Notes: a model not told the origin generated them from the sequence alone. Positions 1 through 10,601 are shown, numbered from the stretch's first letter. The stretch: DNA of 64,000 bases from Cunninghamella blakesleeana (GCA_017871115.1 JAFCIZ010000008.1:1116001-1180000); one strand, 5' to 3'. Made by a program: numbers and translations.

Positions 1-709
1 ATTGGATTTAAATAAGTTTGTATTGACCAAGTTTTTGATAAAGACATTTAAGCATTATACTTAAAAGAAAGAAAGAAAAAGAAGAAGAGGAGCGAGGAAA
101 AAGGAAAAATAAAGAGGAAAAAGGGTAAAAGGAAAGGAAAAGTGAAAGGAGGAGGTTATAAGAGTTTCCCCAAAAATATAAAAAAAGAGCGTGGTGATAT
201 ATTTTTTTTCTCACTCTTGATTTACTCTTCCACTCTTTAACTTTCTCCTTGTTATTTGATTCACTTATGAAAAATTATATGAACTTGTCATTTATATTAT
301 CATGTCATTTAAATAAAATAATATAAAAAAAAGGGTTTTTTTTTTTACCAAAGAAAGCATGAATCTGCGTTTTAAATAAGGAGAAAAGTGAAAAACTTCG
401 GATCACCACTTTATTATATTACAATATGGAACTCATTATATCACTTATCATAATTATTATTACAGCCCTTATATTATAATCATTATAATAGTAACATATT
501 TCATTGCCCTTTACTAATTTTATTTTATTATAAAAAGAGTGGATTTTTCCTCTTGCTTTTGTATTCTCTTTCTTTTTAATTGGCTAAAAAGCAAAGCTAT
601 TTTTTATAAAAATTCAAACTCCACCCATGTAATTTTTTTTGCAAGCCATGTTTTGATTTTTTTTTTTCTCTTTTTTTCCTTCTTCTTTACCCACCTTTTT
701 TAATTAAAA
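1..709. other. Left-edge intergenic DNA
   Basis: AT-rich DNA before the Qcr9 start. I see no convincing gene. The short open frame on the minus strand near 8-214 is low-complexity purine/pyrimidine sequence. Pyrimidine-rich tracts precede the Qcr9 ATG, as at most starts in this window. Confidence 0.6.
579..583 (-). promoter_or_regulatory. CCAAT box upstream of Qcr9
   Basis: ATTGG on + (CCAAT on minus) lies about 127 bp before the Qcr9 ATG. CCAAT boxes bind the Hap2/3/5 complex, a classic activator of respiratory genes in fungi. The position fits, but a five-base motif in AT-rich DNA is weak evidence. Confidence 0.35.
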
Positions 710-1009
710 ATGCCTGCTATTGCTTCAACTGGAATTACTCGTACCATTTATAACACCGTTTTCAAGAAAAACTCTGTTTTCGTTACATCTATTTTCGTTT
801 CAGCTATTGCTTTCGAAGTTGCATATGATTCCACCACTTCAAAGATTTGGGATAATTTGAACAAGGGCGTAAGTTGAATTAAAAAAATAATAAATAAATA
901 AAACAATTTATACATATATATATATATATATCTTTTACTTATATCCTTTATGCAAATATATATTTATATATAGAAACAATGGAAGGATATTAAACATAAA
1001 TACGAATAA
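710..1009 (+). CDS. QCR9: Cytochrome bc1 complex subunit 9 (Qcr9)
   Basis: Two exons, 710-868 and 974-1009, give 64 aa. This is the small subunit of mitochondrial complex III (ubiquinol-cytochrome c reductase), needed for assembly around the iron-sulfur protein in the inner membrane. The protein begins MPAIASTGITRTIYNTVFKK, with one hydrophobic segment at about residues 22-38 (NSVFVTSIFVSAIAFEVAYD) and the family's charged tail with KIWDNLNKGKQWKDIKHKYE. Length matches the family (about 60-66 aa). The intron is GTAAGT...TAG, phase 0. Both exons are too short for a usual ORF scan. Confidence 0.93.
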
Positions 1010-1733
1010 AAAATAAAAATAATAACCCTCTATACTCTCACTGTCACTCTTATTACGTCACCACACCATAACTTTTATTTATTCATATACATTTATATAG
1101 TAATAAACAACCAAAAAATAATGTCTTAGAAAAAAAAAAAGGATGATTTTATACATGTTTTAAATTTTAGTTTTTTTTTTTTTATTATTATTATAAAACT
1201 AAGGAAAAAAGGATCATAATTAATAAAATCATCTATATGGATATATACATATATATATATAAATATATATAAATATAAATGTATGACATTTAAAAAAACG
1301 ATTATTTAATTTTTACACTCCACTCTGCCCGCTAAATAATAATAATAAAAATAAGAATTAATATATTATATTCATTAATATATATAAAAAAAATGAATAT
1401 TTAATTTAATTAGAGAGTGGATTCATATAAAACATTATGTTATTACATCATAAATGAAATTATCTAGAAGCTCTTCGGATAGTTTTTTTTTTTAATTTTT
1501 CTTTTTGATATTCCATTTTTGGTAGCGTGCGGTATTTTGACCAAATTGTAGGAATATTCTTTTACTAAATCAAGTCATCAATTCTTCTTTTTTTTTCCTT
1601 CTTTTTCCACTTTAGTTACTTTTATTTTTTTTTTTAGAAAAAAAATAAAAACAACTCTTACTCACTCCCACCAATTAAACTTTTTTTTTTTTTTTCGTTT
1701 TTCTTTCTTTTAAATAATATATAAATATAAAAA
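1010..1733. other. Intergenic region before the HSF gene
   Basis: AT-rich spacer with TA repeats and T-rich runs. The only regulatory candidate I see is a palindromic GAATATTC at 1552-1559, listed separately. Confidence 0.5.
1552..1559. promoter_or_regulatory. Candidate heat-shock element (GAAnnTTC)
   Basis: GAATATTC is a head-to-head pair of nGAAn half-sites about 175 bp before an HSF-type gene. A full element normally has three half-sites and no third sits in register here. Autoregulation is therefore possible but not shown. Confidence 0.25.
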
Positions 1734-3192
1734 ATGAAAGAGTCAACGCTAACAGTATCAAACGATAAACGGTTACCTGCTTTTATTAAAAAACTATGGA
1801 TGTAAACAATATTTGTATTATTATTTTTATTATTATTATTTTTATTATTACTATCCTTGTTTATTTATATTTTTCCTAATGGTATTATTTTTGTTTTTTT
1901 TAACATCTCTTTTTTTTTTTTTCCTTTCCTTTTATTTAGTATAGTAAACGATGAAAAACTGGATCATATAATTTATTGGTCTAATGATAATAACGCTATT
2001 TGCATATCTGATTCAACAGTATTTTCTGAAGTGATTTTACCAAAATATTTTAAACATAACAATTGGCACAGTTTTGTTCGACAATTAAATTGTAAATACA
2101 TATATACATTAGAAAGAAAAAAAAAAAAAAAGATAAAAATAAAATGGAACTAATATGTATATTTATATTTATATATTTATATTTATGTATTTATATTTAT
2201 ACCTATATTTATATTCTTATATTCTTATGTTTTTATATTCTTATATCCTTACATTCTTACATATGTGTATAAATACTTGGTAGTATATGGGTTTAGAAAA
2301 GTATACTATTTTAACGTTGCAGTAGACTACGCTAACGGTAGACAAGAAACAGTATGGCAGTTTAAACATCCTTATTTTAAAAAAAAGAATACTTTAAATG
2401 ATTTATTATTAATACGACGTAAAACATCAAAATTAAATCCAACCGCAACAACCGTCACTTCTACCTCCTCTGCTTCTTCTTCTACCTCTCCTTCCTCCTT
2501 ACCATCATCCTCGTTATCTATATCAACAAATAAAAATGTAAAAGGAAAAGAAGAAGAAAGTATAGCCATGGACCCTTCTTCCTCCTCACCTTCTTCTTCA
2601 TCACCTCATTCAATGACTTCTGGGAATAATAATAATAATAATAACAATTCGGAATATCATGAAAAAATAATATCCAAAATTGAAAAACAATTAGAAGAAA
2701 CTCAACGTCAATATGAAGTAATTAAAATTGAAACTCAATGGTTAAAAGATCAGCAAGTTCAACATCAAAAAGTAAAAATTAAATTAAAAAATTAAAAAAA
2801 AAAAAAAAAAATCCCATTAACCGTTCGTTTGTTTTAATATTAATATTAATAATAATAATAACTCCCTTTATACTGTTATTTGTATTCTAATCTTAATATG
2901 GACATAATAGTTAATACAACAATTGTTACAATATGTATCAATGAAAGAAGGAGAATTACGGGCTTTAAATCAAAATAGTAAATCAATAGAATGAAAAAAG
3001 AAGAAAAAAAGAAAAAAGGGAAAAGGAAAAAATGGATTATCATCACCAACTTTTTATTCATTTATTATTTTATTTATATATATTATAGGCCCATTAAACA
3101 ATAATAACAATAACAATAACAATAATAAGCCATCATCTTCCAACTCACTACCCCCCATCGCCAGTATTATTTCGTTCGCAACAAGAGAATAA
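1734..3192 (+). CDS. Heat shock factor-type transcription factor
   Basis: Five exons, 1734-1801, 1940-2091, 2284-2771, 2911-2977 and 3089-3192, give 292 aa. Residues about 13-120 form an HSF DNA-binding domain: LPAFIKKLW, IIYWSNDN, LPKYFKHNNWHSFVRQLN, then LYGFRKV and WQFKHPYFKK. The recognition helix is intact, with Trp in the position often held by Phe or Met. A Ser/Thr-rich linker and a heptad-like coiled coil (EKQLEETQRQYEVIKIETQW through LIQQLLQYV), resembling the HR-A/B trimerisation region, follow. Exon phases all agree. The tail is Asn-rich. At a C6 run (3151-3156) the predicted frame ends soon after, while the +1 frame stays open with Ser/Gln-rich sequence, so the C-terminus could be longer if that run is miscounted. 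It is small for a general Hsf1, so it may be a paralogue. Confidence 0.85.
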
Positions 3193-3502
3193 AAAAAGTA
3201 TAGTTAATTATAATTTAAACACCCGAAAATTTAGCTCTAATTTTTTTTTAAAGAAAATTATTTCCAGTTACTTTTTTTTTTTTTTTCTATTTCTTCCTCT
3301 TCTTTTTACTTTCATCTTTCAGCCATTTATTGATACCCTTTTTTTTTTATTATTATTTATATATATATATATAAATATATTAAAAAATAAAATAATAAAA
3401 CTACTATTCTTCATTTATTTATAAACTTTTATTGAATAAAAATAATAATATTTATATATGTTTATTATTTCATAACAACTACAAGATAATTTTATAATAG
3501 AG
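3193..3502. other. Short intergenic spacer
   Basis: Pyrimidine-rich and TA-rich DNA between two + strand genes. It presumably holds the HSF terminator and the EXS-gene promoter. No distinct motif seen. Confidence 0.5.
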
Positions 3503-5187
3503 ATGGATACCACCACGGCTTCTTCCTATTTACCAGGTACTTATCGACCTATTGTACTGATTTGTATAGGTTTGTGTGGATGGGGACTTGATTTATTATT
3601 ATTATGTCGTCAACGTATTGATCCGGCTCATTTACTTCAAATCCATTCCAACGATTCAAAACCTATATATCATTCCATCTTTATCTTGGCCAGTGTTTTA
3701 TCCATCATGGTTTTTTTAAATTTGTGGTTTTATCTTCAATGTTATCAAAAAAGTGAGGCTTCTTGGTTACCTTTTATTGCCTATTTCTCTGCTTTTCTCT
3801 TTTTATTTTGGCCTGGGCAATCATTTTATAAAAAAGAACGCAAACGTTTTATTAGGCAAGTATATAAAATAGAATATAAAAATTATAAATAGAATATATG
3901 GAAATGATAATGAAAACCTTATTGATTTGTTATTTCCTTTTAATAGACTTGTCAAAAGAATATGCTCCTTCAACCTTTTCTCTACTGTATATTTTGTAGA
4001 TATCATATTTGCAGATTTTTTGACTAGTTTTTCAAATGTATTTGGTGATTTCTTTTTAACACTATGTATTATTTTAAATGGGAAATCAAGTGATGATTTT
4101 GATTTATTGGAAGCAAATAAAGATAATGCTTATTATAGAGATATTATGGTTCCTTTGGTTATTAGGTATAATAATAATCAATATAAATATAAAGAGAGAA
4201 GTATATATATATATATATGTCTGTGTGTGTCTGTGTGTGTGTGTGTGTGTGTGTCTGTGCAAATGAAGAGTAAACAACAATAAAAATTCTAGATGATGAT
4301 GATGATAATTTATATATCTATTTTTTTTATTTTATTTTATTTTGTATTGATTTTAGTTTACCTTATATTATTCGATTAAGACAATGTATGTCAGAGTATA
4401 TTGAATCCCGTGGTGAAACAAAACGTCATTTATTTAATGCTCTAAAATATGCTTCTGCTTTTCCTGCTATTATTTTATCTGCTCTGCAAAAAAAGGTAGC
4501 TTTTCATATCATGGAATCCGGCTCTGTACCTACAACTTGGTGGATCAATGAATCAAATATATTTCGATTATGGTAATATTAAAGTTTTATAATAATAAAA
4601 TAATATAAAGAACTACATACATACATGAATCTGTATATTAATGAATATCCTATTTTGTTTTATTCTGTTTATAAAAACTTAGGATGATGGCCGTCTTTAT
4701 TAATTCCATGTATTCATTTTGGTGGGATATCTCAATGGATTGGAATTTATTGCAAATAACGTATGATAAGTCATCGGCGGCTACAACAACAACAATAAAA
4801 CATAAATCAGCCATCATGGATCATCACCACCATACAACTTCTACTTTACCTATGATTCGATTTCGTCGTCATTTACACTTTTCTTCAACCACCATTTATT
4901 TTTTAGCCATGATACTGGATTTTATTTTACGAATTACTTGGAGTATGAAACTTAGTTCCCATATTTATATTCAACATATTGAAGGTAGTGTCTTTTTAGT
5001 AGAATTATTAGAAGTCTTTCGTAGATGGGTATGGGTTCTTTTCCGAATGGAAAGCGAATGGGTAAAAAGATCAAGTTTACCAACATCTTCGAATGATAAT
5101 AATACTTCAATTCGTATGGATTTAATGGATAGGCCAAAAATGACTTTATTAACACCTATTAGAGAAGAAGATAATCCTTTGGAATAA
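3503..5187 (+). CDS. EXS-domain membrane protein, Erd1-like
   Basis: Four exons, 3503-3855, 3947-4165, 4357-4572 and 4683-5187, give 430 aa. This is a polytopic Golgi/ER membrane protein of the EXS family (Erd1, Syg1, XPR1). Erd1 is needed to retain ER luminal proteins and has been linked to phosphate recycling from the Golgi. N-terminal hydrophobic segments (IVLICIGLCGWGLDLLLL; SIFILASVLSIMVFLNLWFY) precede the EXS core. Core motifs are VDIIFADFLTSF, LPYIIRLRQCMSEY and FINSMYSFWWDISMDW. It has no SPX domain, which argues for Erd1 and against Syg1/XPR1. Intron 1 uses a GC donor (GCAAGT at 3856), since only that junction keeps frame. Intron 2 contains a TG microsatellite. Confidence 0.85.
4219..4258 (+). 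repeat. (TG)n microsatellite in an intron
   Basis: A TG/TCTG dinucleotide run inside intron 2 of the EXS gene, next to a TA run. It creates false short ORFs in two frames and has no coding role. Confidence 0.9.
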
Positions 5188-5763
5188 CACATATAGATAT
5201 ATATATATATATAGATATAAAAAAAAAGCAATACATACGCGTTGTATAAATATATATATATATATATATATATTTATAAATTTATAGATTACTTTTAATA
5301 TTATTACTATTTATTTATTCATTTATTATTTTATATTTTACAGCTTTATTTTAATACAAAATCTTTTTTTTTATTATTATTATTTTTTTTAATTTCTTAA
5401 TGAACAGTTCATATGATAATATCATTATTATCACTATATATTCAATATATATACAAATAATAATCTATTTATATAATTTTATTTTTAATCACTTCAAAGT
5501 CTTAAATTAAATTAATGAATATTCTTTTCTTTTACTATATAAAGAAATAGATACTAATTTTAATATCATTATTTTATTATTTTATTTTTTTAAAAATAAC
5601 TTATATAACCTAACAATATTTTAAATAAAAAAAAGACCTCATTAATAAATCAGGCTATGCCTTTTTAATTACCATAAAAGATAGATAGTATTTAAATCGA
5701 GAGAACCAATTTTTTTCTTTTTATTCTTTTCATTCTTTTTTATTATTTTTACAAAAAAAAGTA
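5188..5763. other. Intergenic region
   Basis: Very AT-rich DNA with TA repeats and T runs between the EXS gene and the Nudix gene. No gene or clear signal seen. Confidence 0.5.
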
Positions 5764-6240
5764 ATGGAGTTTATTGATAGATATGGAAATAAAATAATAA
5801 AACCAAATAACATTAATGTAACATTTCGACATTCAGTATATGGAGTATATGTTAAAAACAATACTATTCTTATGGCAAAGTCTGCTATTGATAATTGCTG
5901 GGAGCTGCCTGGAGGTGCAATAGACAAAAATGAAACAGAAATACAAGCTTTGTGTAGAGAATTTAAAGAAGAAACTTCAAAAGAAATAGTTAGCTTAGAT
6001 TCTCTATCATCGCCATTTTTATCTCAGGAAAGAAATTATTATTCAAATGATATGGATAAATATTTTTATTCAAAATTATCATTTTACTGGGTAAAAGAAA
6101 TAAAAAATACTAACTATATAATTGATGGAAATGAAATTAGTCAAGTTAAAATGATTGATCGTGTTGAATTAACTACTTTAAATAGTAAAGATTTTTTCCT
6201 TGACGCAATAGATAAAATTTTAATGAAAAATAAAGAATAA
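5764..6240 (+). CDS. Nudix hydrolase, intronless
   Basis: A single exon of 158 aa. Nudix enzymes cleave nucleoside diphosphates linked to another group; the substrate cannot be told here. The Nudix box sits at about residues 50-73: WELPGG, then GAIDKNE, then REFKEET. The catalytic REx2EE glutamates are present. The Gly that normally follows EEx is Ser (EETSKEI). Length equals a stand-alone Nudix domain. No signal peptide seen. It lies at the edge of the repeat island and has no intron, while the housekeeping genes around it do. The compact form looks like bacterial Nudix proteins, so transfer is possible but unproven. Confidence 0.85.
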   Translation: MEFIDRYGNKIIKPNNINVTFRHSVYGVYVKNNTILMAKSAIDNCWELPGGAIDKNETEIQALCREFKEETSKEIVSLDSLSSPFLSQERNYYSNDMDKYFYSKLSFYWVKEIKNTNYIIDGNEISQVKMIDRVELTTLNSKDFFLDAIDKILMKNKE

Positions 6241-6616
6241 CATTTATTTATTTATTTATTTTAAAAAAAAAGGAAACTCTTATAGAGTGAACATATCTAA
6301 AATTTTTATTATTTTTCATTTTTGTTTTTAATAAACTTTTTGTCATCTTTCCCTCTCCATTGCAGTACAAATGTTATGAAGTGAGTTCATTTGGACTGCT
6401 TCAAAACCAACGCTTAAATTACTCTGATTTATACTTATTAACGCTATTACCAGTTTTATTTTTATTGTTTAAAATTATTATTATCATTTTATAATTCCAG
6501 TTTTCCTCTAAAAGATGGAAAGGTTTATTTTATAATATAACCTTCCTAAGTATCTCCAATCTGCGTTTGAATTCTGGTCATTTTAATATAATAAAGAACG
6601 GATTTTTTTATTTTTG

Positions 6617-6653
<37 letters not shown>

Positions 6654-6963
6654 CTTCAAGTTATTTTCTTATTAAAACTCTAGCATTCATTTTTTTTTAT
6701 ATAATCATATTCTTTCTTTTCCTTAATATTGTTGATTTTTATTTAATATTATTTTATTTTATATAATAATCTTCACTCTGACTTTAAAATCATTTGCATT
6801 ATTATGTTCTAGCTAAATCTTCCTTATTTAGGCAAAACACAGATATAATTTTTATCTCATAAATATATATATATAGGCATATATATACACATAGATGCAT
6901 ATACATTTATCAACATTTATATTTAATCTTATTATACTTTATCTTTGTATATATATTTACTCT

Positions 6964-6997
<34 letters not shown>

Positions 6998-7054
6998 TGA
7001 ATCTACATATCTTTGATTGATATTTTAAATTCAATTCATTTTAGTATAAAAAGG
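6241..7054. other. Gene-free AT-rich DNA, left part of repeat island
   Basis: No coding region seen. It contains long TA runs (about 6620-6650 and 6967-6992) and a stretch near 6767-6800 (TAATAATCTTCACTCTGAC) that recurs near 9408. It therefore already belongs to the mosaic repeat region. Confidence 0.5.
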
Positions 7055-7313
7055 AATAAACTTTTTTATTTTGAAATATCAGTTAATTTTGAATAAAAAA
7101 ATTTATATACTGAACTAGTCTATTACCTCATCTTTTTAACTAAAATTATTTTATTTTATTATAATATTGTTGATCTTTATCCGATATTATACTTAATTTT
7201 ATTTTATATTAGTCATATAATTGTTGACCTTTATTCAATTATATAACTTATTTTATTTTATTAATCTAAACTAAGTTGTATCTACTAATAAAATAAGATA
7301 TTGGTGCTTACTG
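7055..7313 (+). repeat. Repeat module 1, copy 1
   Basis: This block recurs, diverged, at about 8528-8853. Shared landmarks in order are CAGTTAATTTT, a CTATTA..CTCATCTTTTTA stretch, two 'TTGTTGATCTTTATCCGATATT'-type sentences, and a terminal CTAAGTTGTATCTACT...GGTGCT(T/C)ACTG motif. It holds no ORF. Confidence 0.75.
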
Positions 7314-7329
7314 AAAATTAAAACATACG

Positions 7330-8260
7330 ATCAAACTATCTACTGTCGACAGTGATGATACTAGTGGCGTTTTTTAAATTAATTGCTGCTTTTTGGAACC
7401 GCTGTTCCTGAAACCGTCATTTCATATGATAATCGCTTTCATCTCCCTTCCCTACCCTCAATATACTTTAAATATTTTTTTTTTTTTTTTTTTTTTTTTA
7501 AAATTTTTTTTCAAATATAAATAGAACCAATTTTTTCCTCTTTCTTTCTCTTAAATTGTCAAATTTTTATAATAAATTATGATCTACTAAATAATTATTA
7601 AACTTGTCCACTTTAAAAAATAAACTTTATAATTTTAATTTTTTTTATTTTAACTTACTATAACATATTCAATTATTGAATCTATCTATTTTATATAACA
7701 AATTACTTTATTTTTATTTTATTTTTACTTAATAATATTTTATATTATTATATACTATTTTATTTTATAATATTTATTCACTTAAATATTTTATACTACT
7801 GATCTAAATCATTTAAACTCTTTACTACTATTTTATTCGGCGGTCATTAAACTTTTGCTTTAATCCTGCTTATATTTTACTTATAATCTTTATTTTATTT
7901 CTTTTATTTTTTTTAATTTTATTTTATTTTTTTAATTTTTTTTTATTCCTTTATATTAAGTCGTTCTACTTATAAAACAGGAACTGGTGCTCACTGGAAA
8001 CTTATTATATACTCCAAATATAACTTATAATACTCATTCCTCATTTCAAAAAATAAATCTTAACCAAAAACCCACATAACATTTATTTTTTTAATTTTTT
8101 TTTCCTTTATATTAAGTCGTTCTACTTATAAAACAGGAACTGGTGCTCACTGGAAACTTATTATATACTCCAAATATAACTTATAATACTCATTCCTCAT
8201 TTCAAAAAAATAAATCTTAAACAAAAACCTACTATACTTTCTAAACAACTACAAATAATC
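7330..8260 (+). repeat. Repeat module 2, copy A (LTR-like)
   Basis: This block aligns with about 9465-10250. Order: CTGTCGACA, a variable slot, a T-rich run, a TATA-like ATAAATAG (7517-7524), a pyrimidine stretch, TTAAATTGTCAAATTTTTAT, then long AT sequence and the 41-bp motif at 7956-7996. About 156 bp around the motif is tandemly duplicated (motif again at 8112-8152). TATA box, pyrimidine tract and lack of ORFs recall a solo LTR. I found no clear TG...CA ends or target-site duplication. Confidence 0.7.
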
Positions 8261-8340
8261 ATAATACACTCAATAGTGTTGCGCGATGGATTCGCTTGGA
8301 TCATTTCGAAGACCGCTCATGGAATCTGATTGGTTAAAAT

Positions 8341-8450
8341 ATTTCATCATTTTTGGTAACAATTTTATTAACACTTTTTATATCATTTTCGATAACAAAT
8401 TTGTTAACACTTTTGGTGACAAATTTGATAACAAAATCAGTAACACTTTT
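8341..8450 (+). repeat. Imperfect short tandem repeat
   Basis: Units resembling TTTTGGTAACAATTTTATTAACAC repeat about four times with changes. They produce a false ORF (8286-8600) rich in NNF/DNKF-like units. Confidence 0.6.
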
Positions 8451-8527
8451 TATGTCGAATCTGACATAAAATTTAAAACCTTATTTTTATTTTTTTTATA
8501 TAAATACTCGACAATTTTTATTTTATT

Positions 8528-8853
8528 TTTGAAAAAACAGTTAATTTTAAATAAAAGAACTTATATTATAACCAATAAGTCTATTAACTCATCTTTTTAG
8601 CTAAAGATTATATTTATTTTACATTAATATTGTTGATTACTATCCAATATTACTTTATATTATTTTATTATAATAATCGTTGATCTTTATCCGATATTAT
8701 ATTTATTTTATTTTATTTTTACTTTGTCTATATAATTGTTGATCTTTATCCAATTATATAATTTTATTTTATTTTATTATTTTATTTTTATTTTAAACTA
8801 TCAATCTAAACTAAGTTGTATCTACTTATAAAACAAGATACTGGTGCTCACTG
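8528..8853 (+). repeat. Repeat module 1, copy 2
   Basis: A diverged copy of 7055-7313 with the same landmarks and the same terminal motif at 8811-8853. It is directly followed by a third version of module 2. Confidence 0.7.
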
Positions 8854-8869
8854 ACAACTAAACTAAACT

Positions 8870-9430
8870 ACAAAACTATCTACTGTCGTCCAAGCGGATG
8901 ATGTTGGCGGTGATTAAATTATTTTTTTTTTTTCACAACCAAAGTTCTACAACCAAAGTTCTACAACCAAAGTTCTACAACCAAAGTTCTACAACCTAAT
9001 TCCTACAACCAAATTCCTACAACTTAATTCCTACAACCAAAGTTTTACAACCAAATTCCTACAACCTTTTTTCTCTTTTTCTCTCAAAAAAAATTTATTT
9101 TTTTGTTTTAATATAAATAGGAAAGAATATTTCTCTTTCTCTTTTGTTTTTTTTCTTTGTCAAATATAAACATAATATTTTTAAATAATATTTTATATAA
9201 TAAATATTTTATTTGTCCAAACCAATTTTTATTTTATTTTAACTTTATATTAATTTCTTAATTGAAATCATTTTTATTACTATAACAAATATATTTTATT
9301 TCTTAAGTGAAATCTCTTTTTATTTATATACAACATATATAAACTTTTATATTTTATTTTTAATTTTATTATTACTTTATTTGATTATTACTCTTTTTAT
9401 ATAATAATCTACTCTCTGACTTTTAAATTC
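8870..9430 (+). repeat. Repeat module 2, copy B (short)
   Basis: It starts with an ACTATCTACTGTCG sequence like copy A, has its own tandem array in the variable slot, then a TATA-like ATATAAATAG (9111-9120), pyrimidine-rich DNA and TTTGTCAAATATAA. It ends near a CTCTCTGACTTT..ATTTGCAT stretch also seen near 6780. It is shorter and more diverged than copies A and C. Confidence 0.6.
8936..9066 (+). repeat. 14-bp tandem repeat array
   Basis: About nine units of CAACCAAAGTTCTA and variants (CAACCTAATTCCTA, CAACTTAATTCCTA). It fills the variable slot of copy B. Confidence 0.9.
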
Positions 9431-9464
9431 ATTTGCATATACTTTTGAATTTTTTTGAATATTT

Positions 9465-10250
9465 TTATTTTTGTCGACAATGGTGATACCAATGGCGCTC
9501 TTTGAAATTGGTCACTGCTTTTTTGAACCGTTGTTCACTGAACCATTGTTCACTGAACCAATGTTCACTGAACCAATGTTCACTGCACCGTTGTTTAATA
9601 TGAAAGTCACTTCCATATCTTTTCCCTACTCTCAATATACTTTAAATAATTTTTTTAATTTTTTTTAAATATAAATAGAACCAATTTTTTTCTCTTTCTT
9701 TCTCTTAAATTGTCAAATTTTTATAATAAATTATTATCTACTAAATAATTATTGAACTTGTCCACTTTATAAAACAAACTTTATAATTTTAAATTTTTTT
9801 ATTTTAACTTACTATAACATATTCAATTATTGAACTTATCTATTTTTTATTTAACAAATTATTTTATTTTTATTTTATTTTTACTTTATAATATTTTATA
9901 TTATTATATACTATCTTATTTTATAATATTTATTCACTTAAATATTCTATACTACTGATCTAAATCATTTAAACTCTTTACTACTTATTTTACTCGGCGG
10001 TCATTAAACTTTTGCTTTAATCCTGCTTATATTTTACTTATAATCTTTATTTTATTTTCTTTTATTTTTTTTATTTTATTTTATTTTTTTAATTTTCTAT
10101 TCCTTTATATTAAGTCGTTCTACTTATAAAACAGGAACTGGTGCTCACTGGAAACTTATTATATACTCCAAATATAACTTATAATACTCATTCCTCATTT
10201 CAAAAATAAATCTTAACCAAAAACCCACATAACATTTTATATTATCTTTT
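9465..10250 (+). repeat. Repeat module 2, copy C (LTR-like)
   Basis: The closest relative of copy A. The segment from the CTCTCAATATACTTTAAATA stretch through the TATA-like ATAAATAG (9671-9678) to the 41-bp motif at 10110-10150 matches with few changes. A further motif copy (10274-10314) follows, then about 210 bp to the tRNA gene. Confidence 0.75.
9525..9595 (+). repeat. 15-bp tandem repeat array
   Basis: Four to five units of TTCACTGAACCAATG and variants in the variable slot of copy C. The unit is unrelated to that in copy B. It causes the repetitive FTEPLFTEPM-like false ORF. Confidence 0.9.
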
Positions 10251-10528
10251 TACCTTTTTACTTTTACATTATATTAAGTCGTTCTACTTGTAAAACAAGA
10301 ACTGGTGCTCACTGTAATTATCTTATTTATAATTAATATAAATACAAACTCTCTTATTTTATTTTAACAAAAATAACTCTTACCAAAAACACACACAACA
10401 CTACTTTCCAAAACTATAAAAGGAAATTCTACTTTTACAACAACCAAAAATTTACACAACAATAGTAAAAAAGGTTAAACTATTTGGCAATATATTTAAC
10501 CGAAAAAGAAGACCAAAAATAAGAAGCT

Positions 10529-10601
10529 CGCCCTATGAGGGGCTCGAACCCTCGACCTTAGGATTAAAAGTCCCACGCTCTACCGACTGAGCTAACAGGG
10601 C
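10529..10601 (-). tRNA. tRNA-Lys (UUU)
   Basis: A 73-nt tRNA on the minus strand, no intron. The acceptor stem pairs GCCCTGT with ATAGGGC, D arm TAGCTCAGTCGGTAGAGC, anticodon loop ACTTTTAATC with anticodon TTT, and T arm GGGTTCGAGCCCC. CCA is not encoded, as expected in a nuclear gene. It sits between the repeat cluster on its 3' side and a dispersed repeat on its 5' side. Confidence 0.96.

Larger units (their letters stand above)
7271..10314 (+). repeat. Six copies of a ~41-bp conserved motif
   Basis: The motif reads roughly TTAAGTCGTTCTACTTATAA then AACAGGAACTGGTGCTCACTG. Copies lie at 7271-7313, 7956-7996, 8112-8152, 8811-8853, 10110-10150 and 10274-10314. Copies at 7271 and 8811 begin CTAAGTTGTATC instead. 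A seventh copy is inverted at 58376-58416. It is the best conserved part of the repeat family. Confidence 0.85.

Noticed and set aside
8..214. 68-codon minus-strand ORF
   Set aside because: Low-complexity Phe/Leu/Ser string read from a purine-rich tract; no domain, no codon structure.
4078..4283. Alternative frame ORF ending in VCVCVCVCLCK
   Set aside because: It reads through the (TG)n microsatellite in an intron of the EXS gene.
8286..8600. 104-codon ORF in the repeat island
   Set aside because: Made by imperfect tandem repeats within the repeat family; not protein-like.
9471..9668. 65-codon ORF with FTEPMFTEP repeats
   Set aside because: Direct product of the 15-bp tandem array; no evidence of translation.
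7330..10250. CRISPR-like array from the repeated 41-bp motif
   Set aside because: Spacing is irregular, spacers are themselves repeats, and the host is eukaryotic.
6241..10528. Idea that the repeat island is a centromere
   Set aside because: The island is short, lies among genes, and has no retroelement ORFs; nothing here supports a centromere.
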